A stretch of 62,448 bases of DNA from a bacterium (GTDB lineage: Bacteria > Actinomycetota > Acidimicrobiia > Spongiisociales > ZC4RG35). The notes beneath the pieces were generated by a model. That model did not search any database, was not told the origin of the DNA, and saw only the letters and a list, made by a program, of their open reading frames with translations. This document shows positions 21,366-30,153 of the stretch, piece after piece (within the stretch, counting starts at the first letter, position 1; every line of letters begins with the position of its first letter). The translations under genes were made by a program, and so were the position numbers. The stretch is taken from positions 1 to 62,448 of the forward strand of contig JAPPLW010000120.1 of NCBI GenBank assembly GCA_028819345.1, given 5' to 3'.

Positions 21366-22553
21366 TTATCCCAAACAGGCAGAATCCGGCGGAGGCAATG
21401 TCAGGATCGCCCGGCTGACCTCGTCGGTAAGGAGGGGCCGCTCCACCACCAGGCGATCTCCATGCAACCCAAGGATGCCGGCTCGGCGAAGCTCCCGCCC
21501 CTTGGGAGATTCCCACAGCGCCCCTCCCGCTCGACCAGTCCTCACGCCGGCCCTTCTCCGGATGCCCAGCAGCACCCGCTCTGTCTCCGCCGCCCAGCCG
21601 TCGATCGACTCGAAGCGGCGGTTCGGGGATCGGCCGGATTCCACGGTATCCAAGTACCTCTCGACGCCACGCAGGTTCTCCCAGCGACGCCCGTCCCGGA
21701 ATGAATGGGCCCCGTTCCCGAAGCCCAGATACTCGCCCTGTCCCCACACCGAGAGGTTGTACCGGCACGGATGGCCGGGCCGGGCCGCGTTGGAGACCTC
21801 ATAGCGCACCAGACCAGCCCTGGCGCACTCACGGTCAGCCTCCTCCCAGCACTCAGCCTGGCGGTCGGAGTCCGGTGGACTGGCGCCTGCCCTCACCGTT
21901 TTCCACAGAACGGTTCCGGGTTCCACCGTCAGAGAGTAGGTGGAGAGGTGATCCGGGTTGTTCTCCAGGGCCCTTTGCAGGGTCTCGGTCCAAGAGGAAG
22001 CGCTCTCGGGAGGCGAACCCATGATGAGGTCCATGTTTACAGAGACAAACCCGGCCTTTCGAGCCGCGGTCACCGCTCGGACAATCTGGGCCGGGGTGTG
22101 GCGACGCCCCAAATAGGAAAGCACCTCGGCGTCGAACGACTGGGCGCCCAAGGAGACCCGGTTGAACCCGGCAGCCACCAACGACTCGGCCTTCTGCAGC
22201 GTCCAGTCCTCCGGGTTGGCTTCGAGGCTCACCTCTGCTCCCTTCCGGAGGCCTAGGCGGGAGGACAACACCTGCAGGATCTTCTCCAGCAACTCCGGCG
22301 CCATCCGCGAGGGAGTCCCTCCCCCGAAGTTGACCGCGTCCAGCGGCCCCCACACCGGCGCGGAACGGATCTCGGCGACAAGCGCCTCCCCGTACCGTGA
22401 GGCAAGTTGGTCTCGCCCGGCCACTACCGCGAAGTCGCAGTACGGACAGACCTCTTCGCAGAAGGGAATGTGCAGATAGGCCGACCTCCACTTACGGGCT
22501 TGATCCGCCAAACGGGGATCGTCGGGAGGGAGGAGCCCCCCGCTCGGGTTCAA
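21366..22553 (-). CDS. hemW: HemW-like radical SAM protein
   Basis: Radical SAM protein related to coproporphyrinogen III dehydrogenase but of the HemW (heme chaperone) group. The [4Fe-4S] motif is [10 protein letters not shown] at about residues 32-41. It is followed by [24 protein letters not shown] and DLIMGSP; the later [23 protein letters not shown] region (given in parts) fits HemW. Length 395. The TTG start overlaps the lepA TGA (TTGA), and no better start lies nearby. Often found next to lepA. Confidence 0.9.
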   Translation of the reverse strand: MNPSGGLLPPDDPRLADQARKWRSAYLHIPFCEEVCPYCDFAVVAGRDQLASRYGEALVAEIRSAPVWGPLDAVNFGGGTPSRMAPELLEKILQVLSSRLGLRKGAEVSLEANPEDWTLQKAESLVAAGFNRVSLGAQSFDAEVLSYLGRRHTPAQIVRAVTAARKAGFVSVNMDLIMGSPPESASSWTETLQRALENNPDHLSTYSLTVEPGTVLWKTVRAGASPPDSDRQAECWEEADRECARAGLVRYEVSNAARPGHPCRYNLSVWGQGEYLGFGNGAHSFRDGRRWENLRGVERYLDTVESGRSPNRRFESIDGWAAETERVLLGIRRRAGVRTGRAGGALWESPKGRELRRAGILGLHGDRLVVERPLLTDEVSRAILTLPPPDSACLG

Positions 22554-24394
22554 TCCCTGACCCGGAGCGCCGCCACGAAAGCCTCCGACGGCACCTCCAC
22601 CGACCCCACCATCTTCATCCGGCGCTTACCCTCCTTCTGGCGGGCCAAGAGTTTCTTCTTCCGGGTCACGTCACCGCCGTAGCATTTGGCCAACACGTCC
22701 TTTCGCTTGGCCCGGATAGTCTCACGAGAGATGACCCGACTGCCGATTGCAGCCTGGATGGGAACATCGAACAGCTGACGCGGGATCAGGTCCTTGAGCC
22801 TGGTGACCATCTCCTTGCCGTAGGCATAGGCTTGGGGGCGATGGACAACAGCCGAAAAGGCGTCCACAGCCGATCCGTTGAGGAGGAGGTCCACCTTCAC
22901 AAGGTCCGACGGTTGGTAGCCATCCGGCTCGTAGTCGAGGGAGGCGAAGCCTCTTGTTTTGGACTTGAGCCGGTCGTAGAAGTCGAAGACCACCTCGGCC
23001 AGGGGAAGCCGGCACGTTAGTTCCACCCGTTCCGTGCCCAGGTAATTGAGTGGTCCCAGTTCCCCTCGCCTGGATGTGAATATCTCCATCACCGCCCCCA
23101 GATGCTCCGGAGGAACCAGGACCAGCGCCTTGATCCAAGGCTCCTCCACCACCATCTCCCTTCCCGCCGCCGGGAAATCGGCCGGCGACCGCACCTCAAC
23201 CGGCTCATCGCCGGGAAGGGTCACACGGTAGGCCACCGAGGGAGAGGTAGTCACCAGGTCCAAGTCGTACTCCCGCTCCAAGCGCTCGCGCACTATCTCC
23301 ATGTGCAGGAGGCCCAGGAACCCGCACCTGAACCCGAAGCCCAGCGCCTGGGAGAACTCCGGGGCGATCTGGAGGGAGGCGTCGTTGAGTTGCAGCTTCT
23401 CAAGCGCCTCTCGGAGACGGGGGTAATCATCGCCGTCGGTGGGAAATATCCCTGCAAACACCATCGGCCGAGGATCGGTATAACCCCTGAGGGGTACGAC
23501 GGCCGGCCGGTAAGCCGACGTCACGGTGTCGCCCACCCTGACCCGATCGATCTCCTTTGCGCCGGTGATCAAATAGCCCACCTCCCCGGCGACCAGCGTG
23601 TCCACGGGAACCGAGCCCGGGGTGAGCACCCCTATCTCGGCGGCATCTCTCTTCTCCCCGGTGGCCATGAACACAACCCGCTCCCCCGCTGTAATACTCC
23701 CCTCCACCACCCGCACGTAACAGACCACTCCCCGGTACAGGTCGTAGTAGGAGTCGAATATCAGAGCAGAGAGGGGAAGATCTTCCTCACCGGAAGGCGG
23801 ATGGATCACCTCCACGATCCGCTCTGTGAGCTCGTCTACACCCTCCCCGGTCTTGGCGGAGATGAAGACCGTGTCAGCGGGATCACCACCCACCACCCGG
23901 GCTAGTTCCTCGGCCGCCCGCTCCGGCTCGGCCGATGGGAGGTCTATCTTGTTGACCACCGGGATGATCTCAAGCCCGGCCTCAACGGCCAGGTAGGCGT
24001 TGGCCACGGTCTGGGCTTGTACTCCCTGGTTGGCGTCCACCAACAGGACCGCACCCTCGCAGGCTGCCAGAGAACGGGAAACCTCATAGGAGAAGTCCAC
24101 GTGCCCGGGAGTATCGATCAGGTTGAGCACATATGACCGTCCGTCGGACGCCTCGTAGTTGAGGCGAACCGCCTGCGCCTTGATGGTGATGCCCCGCTCC
24201 CGCTCCAGGTCCATGGTGTCGAGCACCTGTTCTCGCATATCCCGCTGGGAGACCGCTCCGGCCGACTCCAGCAACCGATCGGCCAGGGTGGACTTTCCGT
24301 GGTCGATGTGGGCGATTATGCAGAAGTTCCTGATCAGGGAACGAGAAGCCAAGCTGTGAGCAACCTCGGTGAGACGAAAGGGACCAAGCCCCAT
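22550..24394 (-). CDS. lepA: Elongation factor 4 (LepA)
   Basis: Ribosome-associated GTPase that can back-translocate stalled ribosomes. G1 [17 protein letters not shown] and NKIDLPSA are intact, and the LepA-specific C-terminal domain is present (e.g. [23 protein letters not shown] region). From the ATG at 24394 it has 614 residues, with a 20-residue N-terminal lead before [10 protein letters not shown]; a TTG five codons further upstream is also open. It forms a two-gene unit with hemW. Confidence 0.95.
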   Translation of the reverse strand: MGLGPFRLTEVAHSLASRSLIRNFCIIAHIDHGKSTLADRLLESAGAVSQRDMREQVLDTMDLERERGITIKAQAVRLNYEASDGRSYVLNLIDTPGHVDFSYEVSRSLAACEGAVLLVDANQGVQAQTVANAYLAVEAGLEIIPVVNKIDLPSAEPERAAEELARVVGGDPADTVFISAKTGEGVDELTERIVEVIHPPSGEEDLPLSALIFDSYYDLYRGVVCYVRVVEGSITAGERVVFMATGEKRDAAEIGVLTPGSVPVDTLVAGEVGYLITGAKEIDRVRVGDTVTSAYRPAVVPLRGYTDPRPMVFAGIFPTDGDDYPRLREALEKLQLNDASLQIAPEFSQALGFGFRCGFLGLLHMEIVRERLEREYDLDLVTTSPSVAYRVTLPGDEPVEVRSPADFPAAGREMVVEEPWIKALVLVPPEHLGAVMEIFTSRRGELGPLNYLGTERVELTCRLPLAEVVFDFYDRLKSKTRGFASLDYEPDGYQPSDLVKVDLLLNGSAVDAFSAVVHRPQAYAYGKEMVTRLKDLIPRQLFDVPIQAAIGSRVISRETIRAKRKDVLAKCYGGDVTRKKKLLARQKEGKRRMKMVGSVEVPSEAFVAALRVRD

Positions 24395-24497
24395 TTTACC
24401 TGCGTACAAGGGCGGGGAGCCAGAAGTCGAAGAGTAGAGGGTCTGGATCCGGAGAGGGCTCGGGCAACCGGTTGGGATGCGCGGGCGGCCTAACGGA

Positions 24498-24527
24498 TTG
24501 TGCTGGCCAGTGCGGTGACGCTAAAAT
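24498..24527 (+). promoter_or_regulatory. Predicted promoter for rpsT
   Basis: TTGTGC (24498-24503) and TAAAAT (24522-24527) are separated by 18 bases, about 70 bases before the rpsT start, in the divergent gap with lepA. A reasonable sigma70-like match. Confidence 0.5.
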
Positions 24528-24596
24528 CCGCCCCCGGGCGGGAACGGTTTTCTCCGGCACCCACAGAGCACGTGTCCCCGAGCATCGCATAGCCCT

Positions 24597-24854
24597 ATGG
24601 CCAACATCAAGTCACAAAAGAAGAGGAACCGACAGAACGAGCGGCGTCGGATTGCCAACAAGGGCGTCCGATCGGAGATGAAGACCCGCATCAAGACCGC
24701 AATGGCTGCGGTGGAGGCGGGGGATCCCGAAGCGGACCGAAAGCTCCGCCAGGCACAAAAGCGCATCGATTCGGCCCGCTCCAAAGGCGTCATTCACGCC
24801 AACAAAGCGGCACGGTTGAAGTCCCGGTTGTTTCGCGCCGCCGCCTCCGGATAG
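24597..24854 (+). CDS. rpsT: 30S ribosomal protein S20
   Basis: Small helical 16S-binding protein, 85 residues. It opens MANIKSQKKRNRQNERRR and keeps the KGVIHANKAARLKSRL segment typical of S20. Divergent from lepA and convergent with holA, whose stop is 15 bases away; S20 next to holA or lepA is common. Confidence 0.97.
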   Translation: MANIKSQKKRNRQNERRRIANKGVRSEMKTRIKTAMAAVEAGDPEADRKLRQAQKRIDSARSKGVIHANKAARLKSRLFRAAASG

Positions 24855-24869
24855 GGCCAAGGCCCGGTT

Positions 24870-26030
24870 TCACCTTCTTCGCCCTCGGGCGAACCCCTGG
24901 TAGACGCCGCACAGTTCGACGACCGTTCTTTCCAGGACCGGCTGGTGAAGGGGGACCGGGAATAGCTTGAGAGTGCGATCGGCCTCCACCACCAGTGAAA
25001 GCGCCCGCTCCGCCGCCCAGACCTGCTGACGTCCACTAACAGAGGTCAGAGGTCTTCTCTGATTCCAGATCCGATCGTGGCGACGCTGGCTGGAGCGAAC
25101 CCGGCTCTTGGCCGTCGAGCGGAGCCTCGTCTCTGCCTTCTCATCGAGAGGTCCCGGCGCCGATTCCAACATCCTGGAGAACACCCCCTCCTCCTCCATC
25201 CGGCGAAAGTGTTCCCGGTCGTGAGCCTGCGAAGCTATGAGGCGGAGTCGCAGATCGGACTCCAGGGTGCCTAACAGGATGTAGGGACGGCCGTCGGAAG
25301 AGCGGGCGTTGGCCAGGTAGTCACCCAGCCTGCGGAGCGCCGCTTCGGTGTTTCCGGCCAGAATCTCGTCGAGTATCCGGAACACCGGTTGGTCAGGCCG
25401 GTTCCGGAACCGCTCAATGATCATTGCGGCGGTTATCGGCCGGTTCTCGCCCTGCAGTTGTTCCAGGGCGCGCCGGAGGGCCGAGCGGTCAGTGCCGAAT
25501 CTCTGCACCAGAGCCGCCCTGCTCTGGTAGCTCATTCGCAGGCCCTTCTCCCTGGATTGGCGATCCAGCCAGCCGTGCACCTGGCTCTCCCACATCTGGC
25601 GCACCGACTTCACCTTGCCGATCTCCTTCACCTTCTTCGACAGATCCTTGGGAAGACGCTCGGCTACGATGGCCACGGCCACCGCCGAGGGATCCAGGGC
25701 GCCGAGCATTTCCGCCAGGGCCTGGGACTCCGCCGAGAGCAGGTTGTGAGCGTCCACCAACAGCAGCCCCTGCTTCTGGCCGAACAGACTGGAAGACTGA
25801 AGGAGAGGGACTATCTCCACCAGATCGTGCCGGAACACACCGTGTTGATCCGGCATTCCTGACGGGGGGGCGCCCTGGCCCCGGGATGAAGGCACATCCA
25901 TCCTTATGATCTGGGCCTCCTCCACCCTGGCGCCGCGCAGATGTCTACGAGCGGTCTCCAGCCCCTCCTCGCGTTCGCCCGGGCTTCCGCGGGGAATGAC
26001 GACTGCCAGCACGTCGCTCACACGCTTCAC
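24870..26030 (-). CDS. holA: DNA polymerase III delta subunit
   Basis: Clamp-loader subunit that opens the beta sliding clamp. The 386-residue protein shows the delta pattern: an N-terminal region with SSSLFGQKQGLLLVDAHN, the LPKDLSKKVKEIG stretch, then RFGTDRSALRRALEQLQ and the C-terminal collar helices. Sequence identity is moderate and the first ~60 residues are divergent, but the location directly after comEC and opposite rpsT is the classic holA context. GTG start. Confidence 0.88.
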   Translation of the reverse strand: MKRVSDVLAVVIPRGSPGEREEGLETARRHLRGARVEEAQIIRMDVPSSRGQGAPPSGMPDQHGVFRHDLVEIVPLLQSSSLFGQKQGLLLVDAHNLLSAESQALAEMLGALDPSAVAVAIVAERLPKDLSKKVKEIGKVKSVRQMWESQVHGWLDRQSREKGLRMSYQSRAALVQRFGTDRSALRRALEQLQGENRPITAAMIIERFRNRPDQPVFRILDEILAGNTEAALRRLGDYLANARSSDGRPYILLGTLESDLRLRLIASQAHDREHFRRMEEEGVFSRMLESAPGPLDEKAETRLRSTAKSRVRSSQRRHDRIWNQRRPLTSVSGRQQVWAAERALSLVVEADRTLKLFPVPLHQPVLERTVVELCGVYQGFARGRRR

Positions 26031-26121
26031 GGTAGCAAACCCCCTGCCGGAGGGTGGCGATCGGGTTGCTCACCAGCTCTCAGCCTATGGCGGGGTGGAT
26101 GAGAGTTCCTGAAGGGCGGGC

Positions 26122-28335
26122 TCATGGACTGCCCGGCGGGGTGGGTCGGACAACTACATCGCCGTGCCGGTCGGTGCGGATCACCCGGGCGCCGGCTTCG
26201 GTCAACACCGCCTCCACCCAGGGGGCGGGATGGCCGTAGTCGTTGGGACCCACACTGATAACCGCCAGTCGGCCCGCATTTGCCCTGAGCCAATGGCGGT
26301 CGGATGTGGCGGCTCCCTGATGAGGGACTTTGAGGACGTCGGGCTGGATGTCCCCCAGTTCCGCCTGTGCCACCTCCTGCACGTCGGCCGACAACAGAAA
26401 GCCGGTGCCTGCCAATTCCACCATCAACACGATCGACTGGTCGTTGACATGTTTGTACCGTCGCTGAGGCCCCATTACCTCGACCTCCAATTCCCCAGCA
26501 CGGACGACCTGACCGGGAGATGGCCGATGAACGGGTATGCCCTGCTCCGCGATACGTTCCCTGAGCATTCGATGGGCAGGGGTCTGGTGAGGATGTGAGG
26601 CGTCCCACACGCCTCCCACCGGCATGTGCCCCACCACCGCTTCCAGCCCGCGGACATGGTCGGCATGAGGGTGAGTGATCACCACCAGGTCCACTTCACC
26701 CACCCGGTACTTTCGAAGTTTCTCCTCAAGTATCACGGGATCCGGCCCTCCGTCGATCAGGATGGTCAGCCCGGTTCCCAGCACCAGGATGGAGTCCCCC
26801 TGGCCCACATCGAGGAATACCACGGCCGGAGGCCCGACCCCATCGTAGCCGACCAGGGGAGACACAACAGCAGGCACCCGGACCACCGCCAGGATCAGCA
26901 CCGCCGTCGTCAACATCGGCAGGCGGACATCCGACCATCGCCAGGCAGCAAGTCCCGCCGCAAACGCAACAGCCGTCCCCAGCCACCCCAGTTGGGGAAA
27001 GGGTGAGAGAAACCGGGATACCGTCAGTACTCCTTCGGCAGCGAACGCAGCCAGCCCCACCAGCGGCTGCCAGCCGCTCACCGACCCGATTCCCCCCAAG
27101 ATGGTGGAGACCACCACCAGTGGAGCGGCGGCTAAGTTGGCCACCGGTGAGAGAAGGGGAACCGACCCGAACGATCCCAGCAGGAGCGGCGCCACCGCCA
27201 CCTGGGCGGCCAGTGCCGCTCCCAGGGTCTCCCACACCCAGCGAGGTCGTCGTCCCGACGCAATCCTCATCCCCGCCATCACTCCCAGCGTCGCGGCCAC
27301 GGACAGGGCGAAACCCAAACTCCGGGCGAGTTCGGCCGACACCAGAAGCGCGAGGACCACGGTGGTCCCCAGCGCCGCCCAACTTCCCAGGGGGAACCCA
27401 ACTGCCCGGGCGCCCAGGGTCAGTGACGCCAGTAGCCCAGCCCGCAAGACCGACGGTTCCCACCGGGTCACGACCATGAACACCCCCAGGGCGACAAGCC
27501 CCACCAGAGAGCGAAGCCGGGGACGGCTTGCCACCGGCCACATCAGGATCCATAGCGCACCCAGGAATAGGGCGACGTTGCCTCCCGAGACCGCTACGTA
27601 GTGGCTGAGGCCGGAGCGCCGCAGGTCAGCCAGATCGGAACCGGAGAGTTGGGTGGTGTCCCCTACCAGGAATCCGGCCACCAGCCCCAGCCCGTCCCGG
27701 GGTCCGGTGCGAAGGTTATCCATCACCCTTCGCCTCGCTGCATTGCCCACATTCACCAGCCATCCCTGGGCAGGGGACACCCGCCCCAGGGATCCGGTCC
27801 ACATGCGAGATGCAAACACCGAGGTACCCCGGCGTCCGGCTTCCCTCACCAGATGCCCGGACGCCTCGAAGACTTCGCCGGCAGCCAACTCACCGGCATC
27901 GGTGGCATGGATCATCATGACCGGACCAAGCCATTCTCTCCACGGGTGATCCTCCGCGGTCCGGTACGCGAGCGGCCGCGCCACGAGCCACGGGCGATCC
28001 TGGGAACCTCGGGGATCGGTGCGGGCCACCGCCCGGATGGTTACTTCTCCCTCGACCACAGGGGCCGCAAGCATCTCGGTCTCCCGATGGGCCGCTCCCC
28101 ATCCCGCCAACGCCCCCGCCACCAATCCTGCGGCCATGACCAGAGCCACACCGGACCTCTTCGTGACAACCGTAGCCGCCCCAGCGGCGGTGGCTGCCCA
28201 GATTCCCCAGGACTGCCGTCCCGCCAAGGCGCCGGCCCAGACCAAGCCGGCCACCAATAGAAAACGAGCCTCTCCCCAGTCCGGCACAACCGCTGTCCAC
28301 GCCGGCCGGTTCCCCGACCCCTCCACTCCCCGCAT
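26122..28335 (-). CDS. comEC: ComEC/Rec2 DNA-uptake channel
   Basis: Inner-membrane protein that moves single-stranded DNA into the cell in natural transformation. 737 residues: an N-terminal helix group and OB-like segment, a Competence domain with many membrane helices (about 200-480, containing HYVAVSGGNVALF), and a C-terminal metallo-beta-lactamase-like domain (about 500-730) with DVGQGDSILV, THPHADHVRGLE, HVNDQSIVL and KVPHQGA. The HxHxDH site is intact, so a nuclease role is possible. It begins 2 bases after the comEA stop with no own ribosome site, so it is coupled. Confidence 0.94.
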   Translation of the reverse strand: MRGVEGSGNRPAWTAVVPDWGEARFLLVAGLVWAGALAGRQSWGIWAATAAGAATVVTKRSGVALVMAAGLVAGALAGWGAAHRETEMLAAPVVEGEVTIRAVARTDPRGSQDRPWLVARPLAYRTAEDHPWREWLGPVMMIHATDAGELAAGEVFEASGHLVREAGRRGTSVFASRMWTGSLGRVSPAQGWLVNVGNAARRRVMDNLRTGPRDGLGLVAGFLVGDTTQLSGSDLADLRRSGLSHYVAVSGGNVALFLGALWILMWPVASRPRLRSLVGLVALGVFMVVTRWEPSVLRAGLLASLTLGARAVGFPLGSWAALGTTVVLALLVSAELARSLGFALSVAATLGVMAGMRIASGRRPRWVWETLGAALAAQVAVAPLLLGSFGSVPLLSPVANLAAAPLVVVSTILGGIGSVSGWQPLVGLAAFAAEGVLTVSRFLSPFPQLGWLGTAVAFAAGLAAWRWSDVRLPMLTTAVLILAVVRVPAVVSPLVGYDGVGPPAVVFLDVGQGDSILVLGTGLTILIDGGPDPVILEEKLRKYRVGEVDLVVITHPHADHVRGLEAVVGHMPVGGVWDASHPHQTPAHRMLRERIAEQGIPVHRPSPGQVVRAGELEVEVMGPQRRYKHVNDQSIVLMVELAGTGFLLSADVQEVAQAELGDIQPDVLKVPHQGAATSDRHWLRANAGRLAVISVGPNDYGHPAPWVEAVLTEAGARVIRTDRHGDVVVRPTPPGSP

Positions 28336-28337
28336 GT

Positions 28338-28940
28338 TCAGGGAAGGGCCACATGTCGGCGGAGTTCGGCCAACTTCCGCTCACCGATACCGGTCACATC
28401 CAGCAAGTCCTCCACCTCCAAGAAGGGCCCATTGGCCTGGCGGTGGTGAACGATCCTGTGCGCCAGCACCGGCCCTACTCCGGGAATCTCCTCCAACTGG
28501 TCGACGCTTGCCCGGTTCAGACTCACCGGGGCCGACGATCCACCCAAACTCCCGCTCCCAGCATTCCGGGCGTCCAAACGGGTTCCGGGACCCGGAACCA
28601 CCACCTGCACCCCGTCGGAGACGGGCGCCGCCAGGTTGATCTCGTCCAGCCGGGCATCGGCCAAAGCTCCCCCCGCCGCCATGATCACGTCCCCCACCCT
28701 GGCCGAGGCGCTCACCCTCACCAACCCGGGATGCAACACCCTTCCCGACACGTGCACCACGATCTCGGCCTCCCGTGCATCTTCACCTCTCTGCCCCTCC
28801 CCGGGCACCAGGGAAACCACTCCCGTCCCGGGAATCGGCGCCATTCCAGGGGACTGGGGCCGCCACAGCCCGAAGAACACCCCGGCGCCAACCGCCGTCA
28901 CCAACATAGCGGCGGCCAGTACCCAATGTGACTTCCCCAT
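28338..28940 (-). CDS. comEA: ComEA-like DNA-receptor protein
   Basis: Membrane-anchored DNA-binding protein that feeds DNA to ComEC. One N-terminal membrane helix (about 5-25), an SLBB-type domain (about 58-120, with VHVSGRVLHPGLV), and a C-terminal helix-hairpin-helix pair (about 138-200, with SLNRASVDQLEEIPGVGPVLA and TGIGERKL). Length 200. First gene of comEA-comEC-holA. Pilus genes are not in the window. Confidence 0.94.
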   Translation of the reverse strand: MGKSHWVLAAAMLVTAVGAGVFFGLWRPQSPGMAPIPGTGVVSLVPGEGQRGEDAREAEIVVHVSGRVLHPGLVRVSASARVGDVIMAAGGALADARLDEINLAAPVSDGVQVVVPGPGTRLDARNAGSGSLGGSSAPVSLNRASVDQLEEIPGVGPVLAHRIVHHRQANGPFLEVEDLLDVTGIGERKLAELRRHVALP

Positions 28941-29235
28941 ACCTCACTATGGATTGGCCCCCACCGGCAAGTCCACTGATAAGCGCCGGTTTTTGAGCAC
29001 TGGGGAATCTTAAACCTCTCTTGCGCTCCCGCATATCACTAAGTCGGCCAAACAAACACCAACACGCTAGATCGTGTCCCAGGGTTCCGCGGTTTCGGAC
29101 CAGCAGGAGAACGGGAAAGGCGACATAAGCAGCACCCATACTGCATTTTTCCTAGAGTTTGAGATCAGCACGACGGACGCAGCCAACCGATCGTGTGGCG
29201 GAACCTCCAGGCCAACAGAAACGAAGGAGTCACCA
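28941..29235. other. Divergent intergenic region, comEA versus membrane-protein pair
   Basis: About 295 bases without a supported gene. It must hold the comEA promoter on the minus strand and that of the tandem membrane-protein genes on the plus strand. I see a small inverted repeat at 29062-29077 (ACACG..CGTGT) but no clear -10/-35 pair. Confidence 0.4.
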
Positions 29236-29640
29236 ATGGGAAAGAATCGACTAATCGGCCTTTACCTCGTCGCGGTGGGTGCGGCTGTGGCCCTTCAGTT
29301 CATTCTGTATCCGCTCTATGGGAACAGCACCGACGCGGGGATCACGATCTGGCTGACGCTGGACTGGTTCATGGCCGTGGGACTGGTGCTTGCGCTGTAC
29401 ACCACCAGCCGGCGGACACAGACGGATAAGGGTGACTCTGACGCCTGCTGCCCAACCAGTGCGGCGGTGATGTTCTATGGCACCGCCATCCTGGCCCTTG
29501 CCTTCTTTCCCAACTGGTTCGGAGAAGCGTTCACCGAGCATGCCAACGACACGGCGGCCTGGACCGTCTGGCATCTGATCGACTCGGTCCTGCCGGTCCT
29601 GTTCCTGGCTGAGGGACGACGGCTGTTGCGGGCCTCGTGA
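29236..29640 (+). CDS. Small four-helix membrane protein, copy 1 (unknown family)
   Basis: A 134-residue protein I do not recognise. Four hydrophobic helices are visible at about 5-28, 37-57, 76-95 and 107-126, with short polar loops. The last part contains LALAFFPNWF and a W-x-VWHLIDSVLPVLF stretch shared with the next gene. I chose the ATG at 29236 because AGGAG sits 7 bases before it; the frame is open to 29074 but that lead is not protein-like. No enzyme motif is visible. Confidence 0.75.
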   Translation: MGKNRLIGLYLVAVGAAVALQFILYPLYGNSTDAGITIWLTLDWFMAVGLVLALYTTSRRTQTDKGDSDACCPTSAAVMFYGTAILALAFFPNWFGEAFTEHANDTAAWTVWHLIDSVLPVLFLAEGRRLLRAS

Positions 29641-29682
29641 TCTTGGGTCTGTGCCTCTCCGATCAGAGAGTCTGAGAAGACG

Positions 29683-30111
29683 ATGTTGATCAAGCGGGCG
29701 ATCAGCGTCTACCTGGCGCTGGTGGCGATCTGCCTGGTTGTGCAGTTCACGTTCTGGACGATCTACGCCCAAGCCTCCGAACGGGCCAGCGACGTGGCCG
29801 GGGCCGTCTGGGATGTGATCGGTTGGTGCATGCTGGCCGGGCTGGTGCTGGTTGTGGTCGTCACCTACCGAGAGAAGCAGGGAGACCACCCCGATTCTTC
29901 AGCCGGCGCCCGGCAATGGCTCACCGCCAACCGCCTGTTCTACGCCGCGCTGGTGCTCACCCTCGCGTTCCTTCCGAACTGGTTCGCAGCACGCTGGGGA
30001 GAACCTCCCAACGATGCCACGTTCTGGATGGTCTGGTATGTGATCGACACCGTAACCCCGGTGGTCTTCGGCGTAACGGCCATAAGGCTGTGGCGCACCG
30101 TCTCCGATTAG
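29683..30111 (+). CDS. Small four-helix membrane protein, copy 2 (unknown family)
   Basis: A 142-residue paralogue of the preceding gene, 42 bases downstream. Four hydrophobic helices occupy the same places. The shared signature is L-x-LAF-x-PNWF, ND, W-x-VW, ID-x-V-x-PV-x-F and RL-x-R near the C-terminus. The loop between helices two and three differs (YREKQGDHPDSSAG). It runs toward leuS, whose stop is 43 bases away on the other strand. Function unknown. Confidence 0.75.
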   Translation: MLIKRAISVYLALVAICLVVQFTFWTIYAQASERASDVAGAVWDVIGWCMLAGLVLVVVVTYREKQGDHPDSSAGARQWLTANRLFYAALVLTLAFLPNWFAARWGEPPNDATFWMVWYVIDTVTPVVFGVTAIRLWRTVSD

Positions 30112-30153
30112 GAGAGATCAGCCGGGAAGCAGTTCGAGCCTCACGGTCGCGGG

